DNA of 11,031 nucleotides, from contig CAMWOK010000075.1 in assembly GCA_947175845.1 (NCBI GenBank), forward strand, positions 1-11,031, in the 5' to 3' direction. This DNA is from an uncultured Lachnospiraceae bacterium (lineage in GTDB: Bacteria; Bacillota; Clostridia; Lachnospirales; Lachnospiraceae). Below, piece after piece: positions 1-5,961 of the stretch. The stretch's first letter is position 1. Every line of letters starts with the position of its first letter. Under the pieces are notes generated by a model. It was not told where the DNA came from. It made no database searches and worked only from the letters and a program-made list of their open reading frames with translations. The position numbers and the translations under genes are program-made.

Positions 1-94
1 GTTTTATAAGGCCTGCAAAGATTTTTAACTCTATTCAACTGTCAAACACCCGCGCAGTCTCCCGTTCCTGTCAATTTGCACACTCAATCACAAC

Positions 95-126
95 TTGATG
101 GACTTTTTCGCCACTTCTGTTACAAT
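95..126 (+). promoter_or_regulatory. Putative promoter of the repeat-containing XRE regulator
   Basis: An extended -10 element reads TG-T-TACAAT, with TG at 118-119 and the hexamer at 121-126. A TTGATG hexamer at 95-100 could be a -35, but the 20-bp spacing is too long for a normal sigma-A promoter, so the extended -10 probably does most of the work. Transcription would start near 133 and leave a leader of about 100 nt. I see nothing else recognisable in the rest of the first 232 bases: no tRNA, no terminator hairpin and no convincing short gene. Confidence 0.4.
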
Positions 127-232
127 AAATATAACCTGTTCAACGCGCGAAACAGCGGCCCCGCGCAGCAAGCGCTCTGCGGCGCAAATCTAACCATAAA
201 TTTATTATTTGATATAAGAAAGGATAAACACG

Positions 233-1150
233 ATGTTTGATATGCAAAAAATAGGAAAGAAAATCTGCACATTGAGAAAGGAGCTGAATATGACCCAGGT
301 TGAGCTTGCCGACCGGCTGGGCATCAGCTACCAGGCTGTCTCTAACTGGGAGCGCGGCAACAGTATGCCCGATATCAGCAAGCTGCCCGAGCTCGCCGCC
401 ATCTTCGACATTTCCCTCGACGAACTCATCGGCGAGCGCGCCGTGCTGGTCGATGCCGCGGTAAACGACACGCTGGTCGAGTACATTGCGCAGAACGAAG
501 TCTCCAAGGAGGACATCGACGTCACCCTCCCCCTGCTCAAGCCCTCCCAGGTGGAGACGATTGTCAAGGAAACAGATCTGCTCAAGTCCGATAAACACAA
601 TATTGAAGTTAACATTTTTTTGCCCTACCTGGACACGTCCGATGTGCGGGATCTTGCCCTCAAAGCGTTCGAATCGGAAAAGCCAGTCAAGAAATTCCTT
701 CCCTTTATGAGTGGAGAAGACACGATGGCACTCGCTGTCCGCTCCCTCGAGGCGGACAGAAACATCACTGAGTTTCTTCCGTTCGTCACCCAGGACCAGG
801 TGCGGGAACTGGCGGACAAGACGCTCGAGAGAGGGGATTCCATCAAGTCCTTCTATCCGTTTCTGTCCAAAAAGGACCTGAGAGCATTTGCCTTAAAAGC
901 CTTCGAGGCGGGCCAGTCCATCAAATCCTTCTTCCCCTTCCTCGAGCGGGAAGACGTGTCGCAGTTTGCCGCAAAGACGTTCGAGAGAGGGGACTCCATC
1001 AAATCGTTTCTCCCGTTTCTGAGTGACAGCGACGTCAAGACATTCGCCCTCAGGTCCCTCGAGAACGGCCAGTCCATCAAAGCCTTCCTGCCGTTTATGA
1101 ACGGGAGCGATATCCGCATATTTGCCATGGAAGCAAACGAGGACGATTAA
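233..1150 (+). CDS. XRE-family HTH regulator with C-terminal 26-residue tandem repeats
   Basis: This 305-residue protein has two visible parts. Residues 7-62 form a classic XRE/Cro-type helix-turn-helix, with the recognition region around TQVELADRLGISYQAVSNWE, so it should bind DNA. After a linker, residues 129-305 are six full 26-residue units plus a 21-residue partial one, each starting F-[LFY]-P-[FY] and carrying a predicted amphipathic helix; residues 99-128 look like a degenerate earlier copy. The array resembles helical-repeat scaffolds (HEAT/TPR-like), so a protein-interaction or ligand-sensing role is inference. No signal peptide or membrane segment is visible. The start at 233 is preceded by AGAAAGGA (217-224) at 8-nt spacing; the next Met (242) would be too far from it. 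The gene is monocistronic, between its own promoter and a terminator. Its target genes are unknown. Confidence 0.9.
   Translation: MFDMQKIGKKICTLRKELNMTQVELADRLGISYQAVSNWERGNSMPDISKLPELAAIFDISLDELIGERAVLVDAAVNDTLVEYIAQNEVSKEDIDVTLPLLKPSQVETIVKETDLLKSDKHNIEVNIFLPYLDTSDVRDLALKAFESEKPVKKFLPFMSGEDTMALAVRSLEADRNITEFLPFVTQDQVRELADKTLERGDSIKSFYPFLSKKDLRAFALKAFEAGQSIKSFFPFLEREDVSQFAAKTFERGDSIKSFLPFLSDSDVKTFALRSLENGQSIKAFLPFMNGSDIRIFAMEANEDD
617..1147 (+). repeat. 78-bp in-frame tandem repeat array (6.8 copies)
   Basis: Units start at 617, 695, 773, 851, 929, 1007 and 1085, each exactly 78 bp (26 codons); the last is cut to 63 bp by the end of the protein. Units 3 and 5 share the ending ERGDSIKS, while units 4 and 6 share GQSIK, so a 156-bp two-unit period lies over the basic one. 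The nucleotide sequence is conserved in places, for example around CCAGTCCATCAA in units 4 and 6, which points to relatively recent internal duplication. Confidence 0.9.
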
Positions 1151-1153
1151 GTT

Positions 1154-1188
1154 AAAAAGCCATCCGCTGTAAACGGATGGCTTTTTTT
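1154..1188. terminator. Bidirectional rho-independent terminator
   Basis: GCCATCCG (1159-1166) pairs with CGGATGGC (1174-1181) around a 7-nt loop. An A tract (1154-1158) lies on one side and seven T (1182-1188) on the other, so the hairpin ends in a U tract in both directions. It lies between the 3' end of the XRE regulator and the converging spoVG, and should terminate both transcripts. Confidence 0.9.
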
Positions 1189-1221
1189 ACCCACATTTTA
1201 TTTGCTGTTTTGAATAGAATA

Positions 1222-1503
1222 CTAAGATACTGCTTCCTCGTCCGGCTCTAAGAGCGCTTTCTCGTAACTCTCAAGAATCGTCCTCTGGATGGTGTCTCTT
1301 GTGTTGGAATTGATCGGGTGCGCAATGTCCCTGTACTCCCCGTCAGCCGATTTCTTGCTCGGCATGGCGATAAAAAGACCTTTCTCACCCTCAATCACCT
1401 TGATGTCATGAACCACAAACTCATCATCCAGTGTGATTGAAACAACCGCTTTCATTTTTCCCTCTTTTGTGATTTTTCGAACGCGAACATCTGTTATTCT
1501 CAT
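1222..1503 (-). CDS. spoVG: SpoVG family RNA-binding regulator
   Basis: This 93-residue protein matches SpoVG across its full length. It has the N-terminal MRITDVRVRKI strand, the central FVVHDIKVIEG and LFIAMPSKK segment, and the DIAHPINSNTRDTIQ region typical of the family. SpoVG proteins are small dimeric cytosolic nucleic-acid-binding regulators; in Bacillus they affect septation during sporulation, and in other Firmicutes they act on RNA or gene expression. The start at 1503 is chosen because AAGGGGGA lies 7 nt upstream; a frame-open TTG at 1524 would put this Shine-Dalgarno inside the coding sequence. It follows glgD by 38 nt on the same strand and ends just before the shared bidirectional terminator, so it is probably the last gene of the glgC-glgD-spoVG operon. 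I see no separate promoter in the short gap, though one inside glgD is possible. Confidence 0.95.
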   Translation of the reverse strand: MRITDVRVRKITKEGKMKAVVSITLDDEFVVHDIKVIEGEKGLFIAMPSKKSADGEYRDIAHPINSNTRDTIQRTILESYEKALLEPDEEAVS

Positions 1504-1541
1504 TCTTTTGTCCCCCTTTTGCAAGTCGTTAACTTAGTTTT

Positions 1542-2660
1542 TTAAAGAACATACCTCTCATTTTTCTCCACCACAACCTTTATACCGGTTTCCCCAACGT
1601 GATGTGAGTTTGCTCGAATGGTATCACGGCTTTCTACGATACAATTTTCAATGTGGGTGTTATCGCCAAGATACACATCATTTAAAATGATGGAGTTTTT
1701 AATGGTACAGTTGTTGCCGACAAACACCTCCTTGAACAGGATGGAGTTCTCCACCGTCCCGTTCACGATACATCCGCTGGAAATCAGGCTGTTGCGCACA
1801 TGTGCTCCCGGGTTGTACTTTGCGGGCGGCAGGTCGTCAACTTTGGAATATACGTCTGGATACTGCTTGAAGAAATAGTCGCGGATCTCCTTCTTTAGGA
1901 AATCCATGTTCGTGCCGTAGTAGTCCTCGACCGTGGCGATATTTCTCCAGTAGGATTCAATCCTGTAGCCGTATATCCGCTTTACGTCTTTATAGCGTAT
2001 AAGGATGTCCTGCACGAGATCGTGCCTTCCCTCCTCGGCGCTCTTCTCAATGAGCTCGATGAGCTGTCTGCGTCTGATGACATAGATGCCGCACGACACA
2101 GTCTTTGACCGCGCCACCATGGGCTTCTCCTCGAACTCCTCGATACGCCCGTCGTCATTCATCCTGACAACGCCGTACCGGTCCACATCCGCATCCTCGG
2201 GCATCTCCTTCACGACAACCGTGATGTCCGCCTTCTTTGCGATATGATACTCCAATACTTTATTGTAATCCATCTTGTAGACACAGTCGCCCGTGGCGAT
2301 GACTACATATGGCTCGTGACTTCTCTTTAAAAACAAAAGATTCTGGTAGATGCTGTCCGCCGTCCCCTGGTACCAGTTGCTGTTGTCCGGCGTGACCGTG
2401 GGCGTGAACGTGTACAGACCGCCCTGCTTTCGCCCGAAATCCCACCACTTGGACGAGCTAAGATGCTCGTGCAGGCTCCTTGAATTATACTGTGTGATAA
2501 CGGCGACCTTCTGGATGTGCGAGTTGGACATATTACTCAGCACAAAGTCGATACTTCTGTAGCTGCCTGCGATCGGCATCGCTGAGATCGCTCTCTTGTG
2601 GGAGAGTGCTCCCATCTTCCTGCTGTTTCCACCTGCTAATACAATTCCTAATGCTCTCAT
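1542..2660 (-). CDS. glgD: GlgD, ADP-glucose pyrophosphorylase regulatory-type subunit
   Basis: This 372-residue nucleotidyltransferase-fold protein is homologous to GlgC but diverges at key sites. The N-terminal loop reads LAGGNSRKMG (residues 8-17) instead of the GGxGxRL signature seen in its neighbour. It retains NWYQGTADSI (95-104), ATGDCVYKMDY (122-132) and FEEKP, followed by a left-handed beta-helix-like C-terminus with hexapeptide-type repeats. In Firmicutes, GlgD pairs with GlgC in a hetero-oligomer that makes ADP-glucose from glucose-1-phosphate and ATP for glycogen synthesis; GlgD alone is weakly active or inactive in studied cases. The degenerate loop here fits that role. Its ATG overlaps the glgC stop by 4 bp (ATGA), implying translational coupling, with AAGGTGGG just upstream. 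Length is normal for GlgD and slightly shorter than GlgC. Confidence 0.95.
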   Translation of the reverse strand: MRALGIVLAGGNSRKMGALSHKRAISAMPIAGSYRSIDFVLSNMSNSHIQKVAVITQYNSRSLHEHLSSSKWWDFGRKQGGLYTFTPTVTPDNSNWYQGTADSIYQNLLFLKRSHEPYVVIATGDCVYKMDYNKVLEYHIAKKADITVVVKEMPEDADVDRYGVVRMNDDGRIEEFEEKPMVARSKTVSCGIYVIRRRQLIELIEKSAEEGRHDLVQDILIRYKDVKRIYGYRIESYWRNIATVEDYYGTNMDFLKKEIRDYFFKQYPDVYSKVDDLPPAKYNPGAHVRNSLISSGCIVNGTVENSILFKEVFVGNNCTIKNSIILNDVYLGDNTHIENCIVESRDTIRANSHHVGETGIKVVVEKNERYVL

Positions 2661-3931
2661 TTTCCATCACCCACCTTTATCAATGTCCTGCCGCTGTCCA
2701 ATACACCATTGGGATAATCGGCAGCCGTCGTCTCTCCAAAGACAACCGCGTTCTTTCCAATCTTCACATTGGCGGGAACAATTGACTTCTCACCGATCGT
2801 GACAAGTCCGCTGTTATAAATGTCAGGTCTTGTATCGTTCTCCTTCTCCGGAAGCGTGCCGAGCTGTGTGCCGCTGCCCACCTGCGCATACTCGTCTATG
2901 ATCGCCTTCTCGATCGTACAGTGGTCCCCGATGTGCGTCTGGTTCATGATGATGGAATTGCGCACAACAGTTCCCTCGCCGATGACGACGCCGCAGCCGA
3001 TGACGGAGTTGTAGACCTGTCCATAAATTTCCGAGCCCTCGCCGATAATGCTGCGCTCCGCGACGCTGTCCTGCGCGATATACTGGGGTGGCAGAATCTC
3101 GCTCTTCGTGTAAATCTTCCAGTATTCCTCGTAGAGGTTGAACTCCGGAACAATGTCAATCAGCTCCATGTTGGCTTCCCAGTAGGAGCTCAGCGTCCCG
3201 ACGTCCTTCCAGTAGCCGTTAAACTCGTAGCAGTACATCGGACAGCCCTTCTCGTGGCAGTATGGAATGACATGCTTTCCAAAGTCAAGCGCCGGCTGGT
3301 CCGCCTTTGTGATCAGCGCCTCCTTCAGTACTTTCCAGTTAAATATGTAAATTCCCATGGAAGCCAGATTGCTTCTGGGGTTCTCTGGTTTCTCCTCAAA
3401 GTCGATAATCTTCTTGTTCTCATCTGTAATGACAATACCAAACCGCTTTGCCTCCTCGATCGGGACAGGCATTGACGCGATAGTCACCTCCGAGCCGCTC
3501 TCCTTGTGGAAGTCCAGCATCACTTCGTAGTCCATCTTATAGATATGGTCCCCCGAGAGAATCAGCACATAGTCAGGGTTGTAGTTCTCCATATACTCAA
3601 GATTCTGAAAGATCGCGTTGGCGGTACCTGTATACCACTCGCTCTCGCTGCTCTTCTCATACGGCGGCAGCACCGTCACACCGCCGACATTGCGGTCCAG
3701 ATCCCAGGGGATACCAATACCGATATGTGTGTTGAGCTTGAGCGGCTGATATTGTGTAAGCACTCCGACTGTGTCGATACCGGAATTGATACAGTTGCTC
3801 AGCGGAAAGTCTATGATCCGGTATTTCCCGCCAAACGCAACCGCCGGCTTTGCCATTTTTGATGTCAGGACCCCCAGTCTTGAACCCTGCCCACCTGCTA
3901 AAAGCATGGCAATCATTTCTTTTTTAATCAT
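2657..3931 (-). CDS. glgC: Glucose-1-phosphate adenylyltransferase GlgC, catalytic subunit
   Basis: This 424-residue enzyme catalyses ATP + glucose-1-phosphate to ADP-glucose + PPi, the committed step of bacterial glycogen synthesis, in the cytosol. Visible motifs are AGGQGSRL (12-19, nucleotide loop), GGKYRIIDF (34-42), WYTGTANA (99-106), SGDHIYKMDY (126-135, with the catalytic Asp128), RFGI (163-166) and FEEKP (178-182, with the sugar-phosphate Lys181). GYWKDVGT follows, and the C-terminal third is a hexapeptide-type beta-helix. The start at 3931 has AGGGG at 7-nt spacing. The frame stays open 47 codons further upstream to 4072, but that extension covers a strong promoter and lacks family similarity. 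It is the first gene of the glgC-glgD-spoVG operon and all expected catalytic residues are present. Allosteric behaviour cannot be read from sequence. Confidence 0.97.
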   Translation of the reverse strand: MIKKEMIAMLLAGGQGSRLGVLTSKMAKPAVAFGGKYRIIDFPLSNCINSGIDTVGVLTQYQPLKLNTHIGIGIPWDLDRNVGGVTVLPPYEKSSESEWYTGTANAIFQNLEYMENYNPDYVLILSGDHIYKMDYEVMLDFHKESGSEVTIASMPVPIEEAKRFGIVITDENKKIIDFEEKPENPRSNLASMGIYIFNWKVLKEALITKADQPALDFGKHVIPYCHEKGCPMYCYEFNGYWKDVGTLSSYWEANMELIDIVPEFNLYEEYWKIYTKSEILPPQYIAQDSVAERSIIGEGSEIYGQVYNSVIGCGVVIGEGTVVRNSIIMNQTHIGDHCTIEKAIIDEYAQVGSGTQLGTLPEKENDTRPDIYNSGLVTIGEKSIVPANVKIGKNAVVFGETTAADYPNGVLDSGRTLIKVGDGK

Positions 3932-4256
3932 GTTGTCACCCCTACTTACATAATAATAGGCTTCGCGTATTCCGCATATAACAGACCCTAACTCATTATA
4001 GCATACAATTTCGTTAAAGGGAACAACTTTAACTGCATTAGCACGAATAATTCTGTACATATTTCCATACATTCCTTCATATATATTGATAATGCACGGA
4101 CACTGTGTGCCAAAATCAAATTTTATCCGCCATAACGACAGAAAAGTATGGAAAAGTTACCGCCCGGGGTGTATATTAATAGTGAAATGAAAATAAAATG
4201 AAACAACAAAACACAGCATTTTCAATGCAATACGAATCAGGAAGGAACATAAAAGG
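3932..4256. other. Divergent glgC/murC intergenic region
   Basis: These 325 bp separate the divergent glgC and murC and hold the glgC promoter. No equally clear murC promoter is visible; the best candidate is an A/T-rich TATATTAAT at 4172-4180 without a good -35. The murC ribosome binding site AGGAAGGA is at 4239-4246. A 9-bp inverted repeat (TTTCCATAC at 4062-4070 and GTATGGAAA at 4146-4154) and a short near-palindrome at 4098-4111 are present, of unknown meaning. No riboswitch, T-box or RNA gene is recognised. Confidence 0.6.
3995..4003 (-). promoter_or_regulatory. glgC operon promoter (extended -10)
   Basis: On the minus strand the sequence TGCTATAAT gives a consensus -10 hexamer (4000 to 3995) with an extended TG-N (4003-4001). 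No good -35 sits at 17 bp; a TTGTTC lies at about 20-bp spacing. Transcription would start near 3988, leaving a leader of roughly 57 nt before the glgC ATG. This placement supports the 3931 start over the longer open frame. Confidence 0.7.
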
Positions 4257-5636
4257 ATGTACCAGATAAATTTCAGCAGCCCCATCCATGTACATTTTAT
4301 CGGAATCGGAGGAATCAGCATGTCCGGACTCGCCCAGATTCTGATCGAGGCGGGATTTACCGTCAGCGGCTCGGACGCCCGAAAATCCCCCCTCACGCAG
4401 CACCTTGCCTCCATGGGTGCCGCGATCCGCTACCCGCAGATGGCAAGCAACATCACGGACGCGATCGACCTCGTGGTGTACACCGCCGCGATCGCGCAGG
4501 ACAATCCGGAGTTTGCCGCTGCCATGGAGAAAAAAATCCCCCTGATGACGCGCGCCGACCTGCTCGGGCAGATCATGCGCAACTACAAAATGCCCATCGC
4601 CGTCAGCGGCACCCACGGAAAAACCACCACGACCTCCATGGTGTCCGAGGTGCTTCTCGCCGCAGACGCCGACCCCACCCTGTCCATCGGCGGGATCTTA
4701 AAGTCCATCCAGGGCAATATCCGCGTGGGAAAGTCCGACTATTTTGTCACGGAGGCGTGCGAGTACACGAACTCCTTTCTGAGCTTCTTTCCGCGCATCA
4801 GCATCATCCTGAACGTCGAGGAGGACCACATGGACTTCTTCAAGGACATCGACGATATCCGCCGCTCCTTCCGTAAGTTTGCCGAGCTTCTCCCCGCGGA
4901 CGGATACCTCATCATCAACAGGGACATCGACCGCGCAGAACAGCTCATCGAGGGACTCGACTGCCATGTCATCACATTCGGCGCATCCCCGGATGCCGAC
5001 TACAGCTACGCTGACGCAGTCTACGACGACCGCGGGCGGGCGTCCTACACGCTTGTGAAAAAGGGCGAAAAATGCGGCGCGATATCGCTCGGCGTTGTCG
5101 GCGCGCACAATATCTTAAACTCGCTCTCCGTCATTGCCCTGATGGACATTCTCGGCATGGACAGAACTGTTGTTTGTGACGCCCTGACCACCTTCTCGGG
5201 CACCGAGCGGCGCTTTGAGCACAAGGGAGAGGTCGCGGGGATCACGATCCTCGACGACTACGCGCACCACCCGACAGAGATCACCGCGACGCTCACGGCT
5301 GCCGCAAACTATCCGCACCGGGCGCTGTGGTGCGTCTTCCAGCCGCACACCTACACCCGCACCAAGGCTTTTCTGAGCGATTTTGCGCGGGCGCTCTCGC
5401 TCGCAGACAAGGTTGTGCTGACCGACATCTATGCCGCCCGCGAGAAAAACACGATCGGCATCAGCTCGCGGGACCTGCTCGCAGAGCTTGAAAAAACAGG
5501 CACGGAATGCTATTATTTCCAGAGTTTTGACGACATTGAAAATTTTTTATTAAAAAATTGTATCAACGGCGATTTGTTGATAACTATGGGCGCCGGAGAT
5601 GTTGTAAAAATCGGTGAAAACCTGCTCGGACTCTAG
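4257..5636 (+). CDS. murC: UDP-N-acetylmuramate--L-alanine ligase MurC
   Basis: This 459-residue cytosolic ligase adds L-alanine to UDP-MurNAc using ATP, the first amino-acid step of peptidoglycan stem-peptide synthesis. All Mur-ligase hallmarks are present: the N-terminal Rossmann motif GIGGISMSGLA (16-26), the ATP loop GTHGKTTT (118-125), EACEYTNSFL (166-175), NVEEDHMD (186-193), GAHNILNSL (282-290), FSGTERRFE (313-321), DDYAHHPTEI (333-342) and FQPHTYTRTK near 361-370. Length is normal. The start at 4257 has AGGAAGGA ending 10 nt upstream. The gene stands apart from other mur genes and is divergent from glgC. Its last ~35 codons are much richer in A/T than the rest and contain a perfect A/T palindrome (5541-5559). 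The stop codon abuts the first DnaA-box-like site. Confidence 0.98.
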   Translation: MYQINFSSPIHVHFIGIGGISMSGLAQILIEAGFTVSGSDARKSPLTQHLASMGAAIRYPQMASNITDAIDLVVYTAAIAQDNPEFAAAMEKKIPLMTRADLLGQIMRNYKMPIAVSGTHGKTTTTSMVSEVLLAADADPTLSIGGILKSIQGNIRVGKSDYFVTEACEYTNSFLSFFPRISIILNVEEDHMDFFKDIDDIRRSFRKFAELLPADGYLIINRDIDRAEQLIEGLDCHVITFGASPDADYSYADAVYDDRGRASYTLVKKGEKCGAISLGVVGAHNILNSLSVIALMDILGMDRTVVCDALTTFSGTERRFEHKGEVAGITILDDYAHHPTEITATLTAAANYPHRALWCVFQPHTYTRTKAFLSDFARALSLADKVVLTDIYAAREKNTIGISSRDLLAELEKTGTECYYFQSFDDIENFLLKNCINGDLLITMGAGDVVKIGENLLGL

Positions 5637-5807
5637 TTATCCACATAATCCACATTTTTTTGCGGACAAAATGCCAAAAAAGAGTGTGGATATTTTTTGT
5701 TTTCATCCACATACGCCGCGATAAAAATTCACATGTTACCTTTGCGGCCTGATGGGGGATTGCACTGTCCGGACACACTGCTGTCCACACTATCCACATT
5801 ATCCACA
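5637..5807. promoter_or_regulatory. Cluster of seven DnaA-box-like 9-mers
   Basis: Measured against the DnaA box TTWTNCACA, the sites are: 5637-5645 TTATCCACA (exact), 5646-5654 TAATCCACA (1 mismatch), 5685-5693 minus ATATCCACA (1), 5703-5711 TCATCCACA (1), 5781-5789 CTGTCCACA (2), 5790-5798 CTATCCACA (1) and 5799-5807 TTATCCACA (exact). Sites 1-2 and sites 5-7 abut head to tail with a strict 9-bp period. The cluster fills the space between murC and the promoter of the helicase-loader operon. DnaA binding and regulation of the downstream genes are inferred from motif density and context. Confidence 0.75.
5648..5703 (+). terminator. Possible murC terminator built from inverted DnaA-box-like sites
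   Basis: ATCCACA (5648-5654) can pair with TGTGGAT (5685-5691). The adjoining T run (from 5655) can pair with the A run (5676-5681) across a small internal loop, leaving an apical loop of about 12 nt. The downstream strand continues as TATTTTTTGTTTT. This is terminator-like and correctly placed for murC, but the stem is A/T-rich and weak, and the same bases form two of the DnaA-box-like sites. Confidence 0.4.
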
Positions 5808-5854
5808 CCGCGTTTCAACGCAGTATTCACAAGGGTTTGGGCGCGGTCGGGGGC

Positions 5855-5882
5855 TTGCTTTTTTGGGCAGGTGTGCTACAAT
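5855..5882 (+). promoter_or_regulatory. Promoter of the DnaD-like/DnaI-like/prs operon
   Basis: TTGCTT (5855-5860), a 16-bp spacer and TACAAT (5877-5882) form a sigma-A-type promoter with an extended TG-C (5874-5876) before the -10. Transcription would start near 5889, giving a leader of about 73 nt. The nearest DnaA-box-like site ends 47 bp upstream of the -35, so DnaA bound there would act from upstream and not by covering the core promoter. Confidence 0.65.
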
Positions 5883-5900
5883 ACACTTACCTTACAGATG

Positions 5901-5919
5901 CCGGTGCCTCCCACACCGG
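5901..5919 (+). other. Small leader hairpin
   Basis: CCGGTG (5901-5906) and CACCGG (5914-5919) form a perfect 6-bp GC-rich stem with a 7-nt loop in the predicted 5' leader of the helicase-loader operon, about 43 nt before the start codon. No U tract follows, so it is not a terminator. It may stabilise the mRNA or have no role. Confidence 0.35.
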
Positions 5920-5961
5920 ATTCATACTAAGGAATATTACCAGGACGGGTGGAGGACTACT

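Noticed and set aside
1504..1524. TTG start seven codons upstream for spoVG
   Set aside because: The Shine-Dalgarno sequence would fall within the coding region, and the family normally starts at M-[RK]-I-T-D-V.
2921..3475. 184-residue plus-strand open frame opposite glgC
   Set aside because: It is fully antisense to a gene with intact catalytic motifs and its composition is that of a reverse-frame shadow.
3932..4072. N-terminal extension of glgC to an ATG at 4072
   Set aside because: It runs through the consensus -10 of the glgC promoter, has no family similarity, and the 3931 start has a well-spaced ribosome binding site.
5752..5961. N-terminal extension of the DnaD-like gene to 5752
   Set aside because: It would translate the DnaA-box cluster and the promoter, it is rich in His/Cys/Arg, and GGAGG directly precedes the ATG at 5962.
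5637..5961. Main chromosomal origin oriC
   Set aside because: The DnaA-box density is suggestive, but dnaA, dnaN, rpmH and gyr genes are absent, so regulation or titration is more likely than the primary origin.
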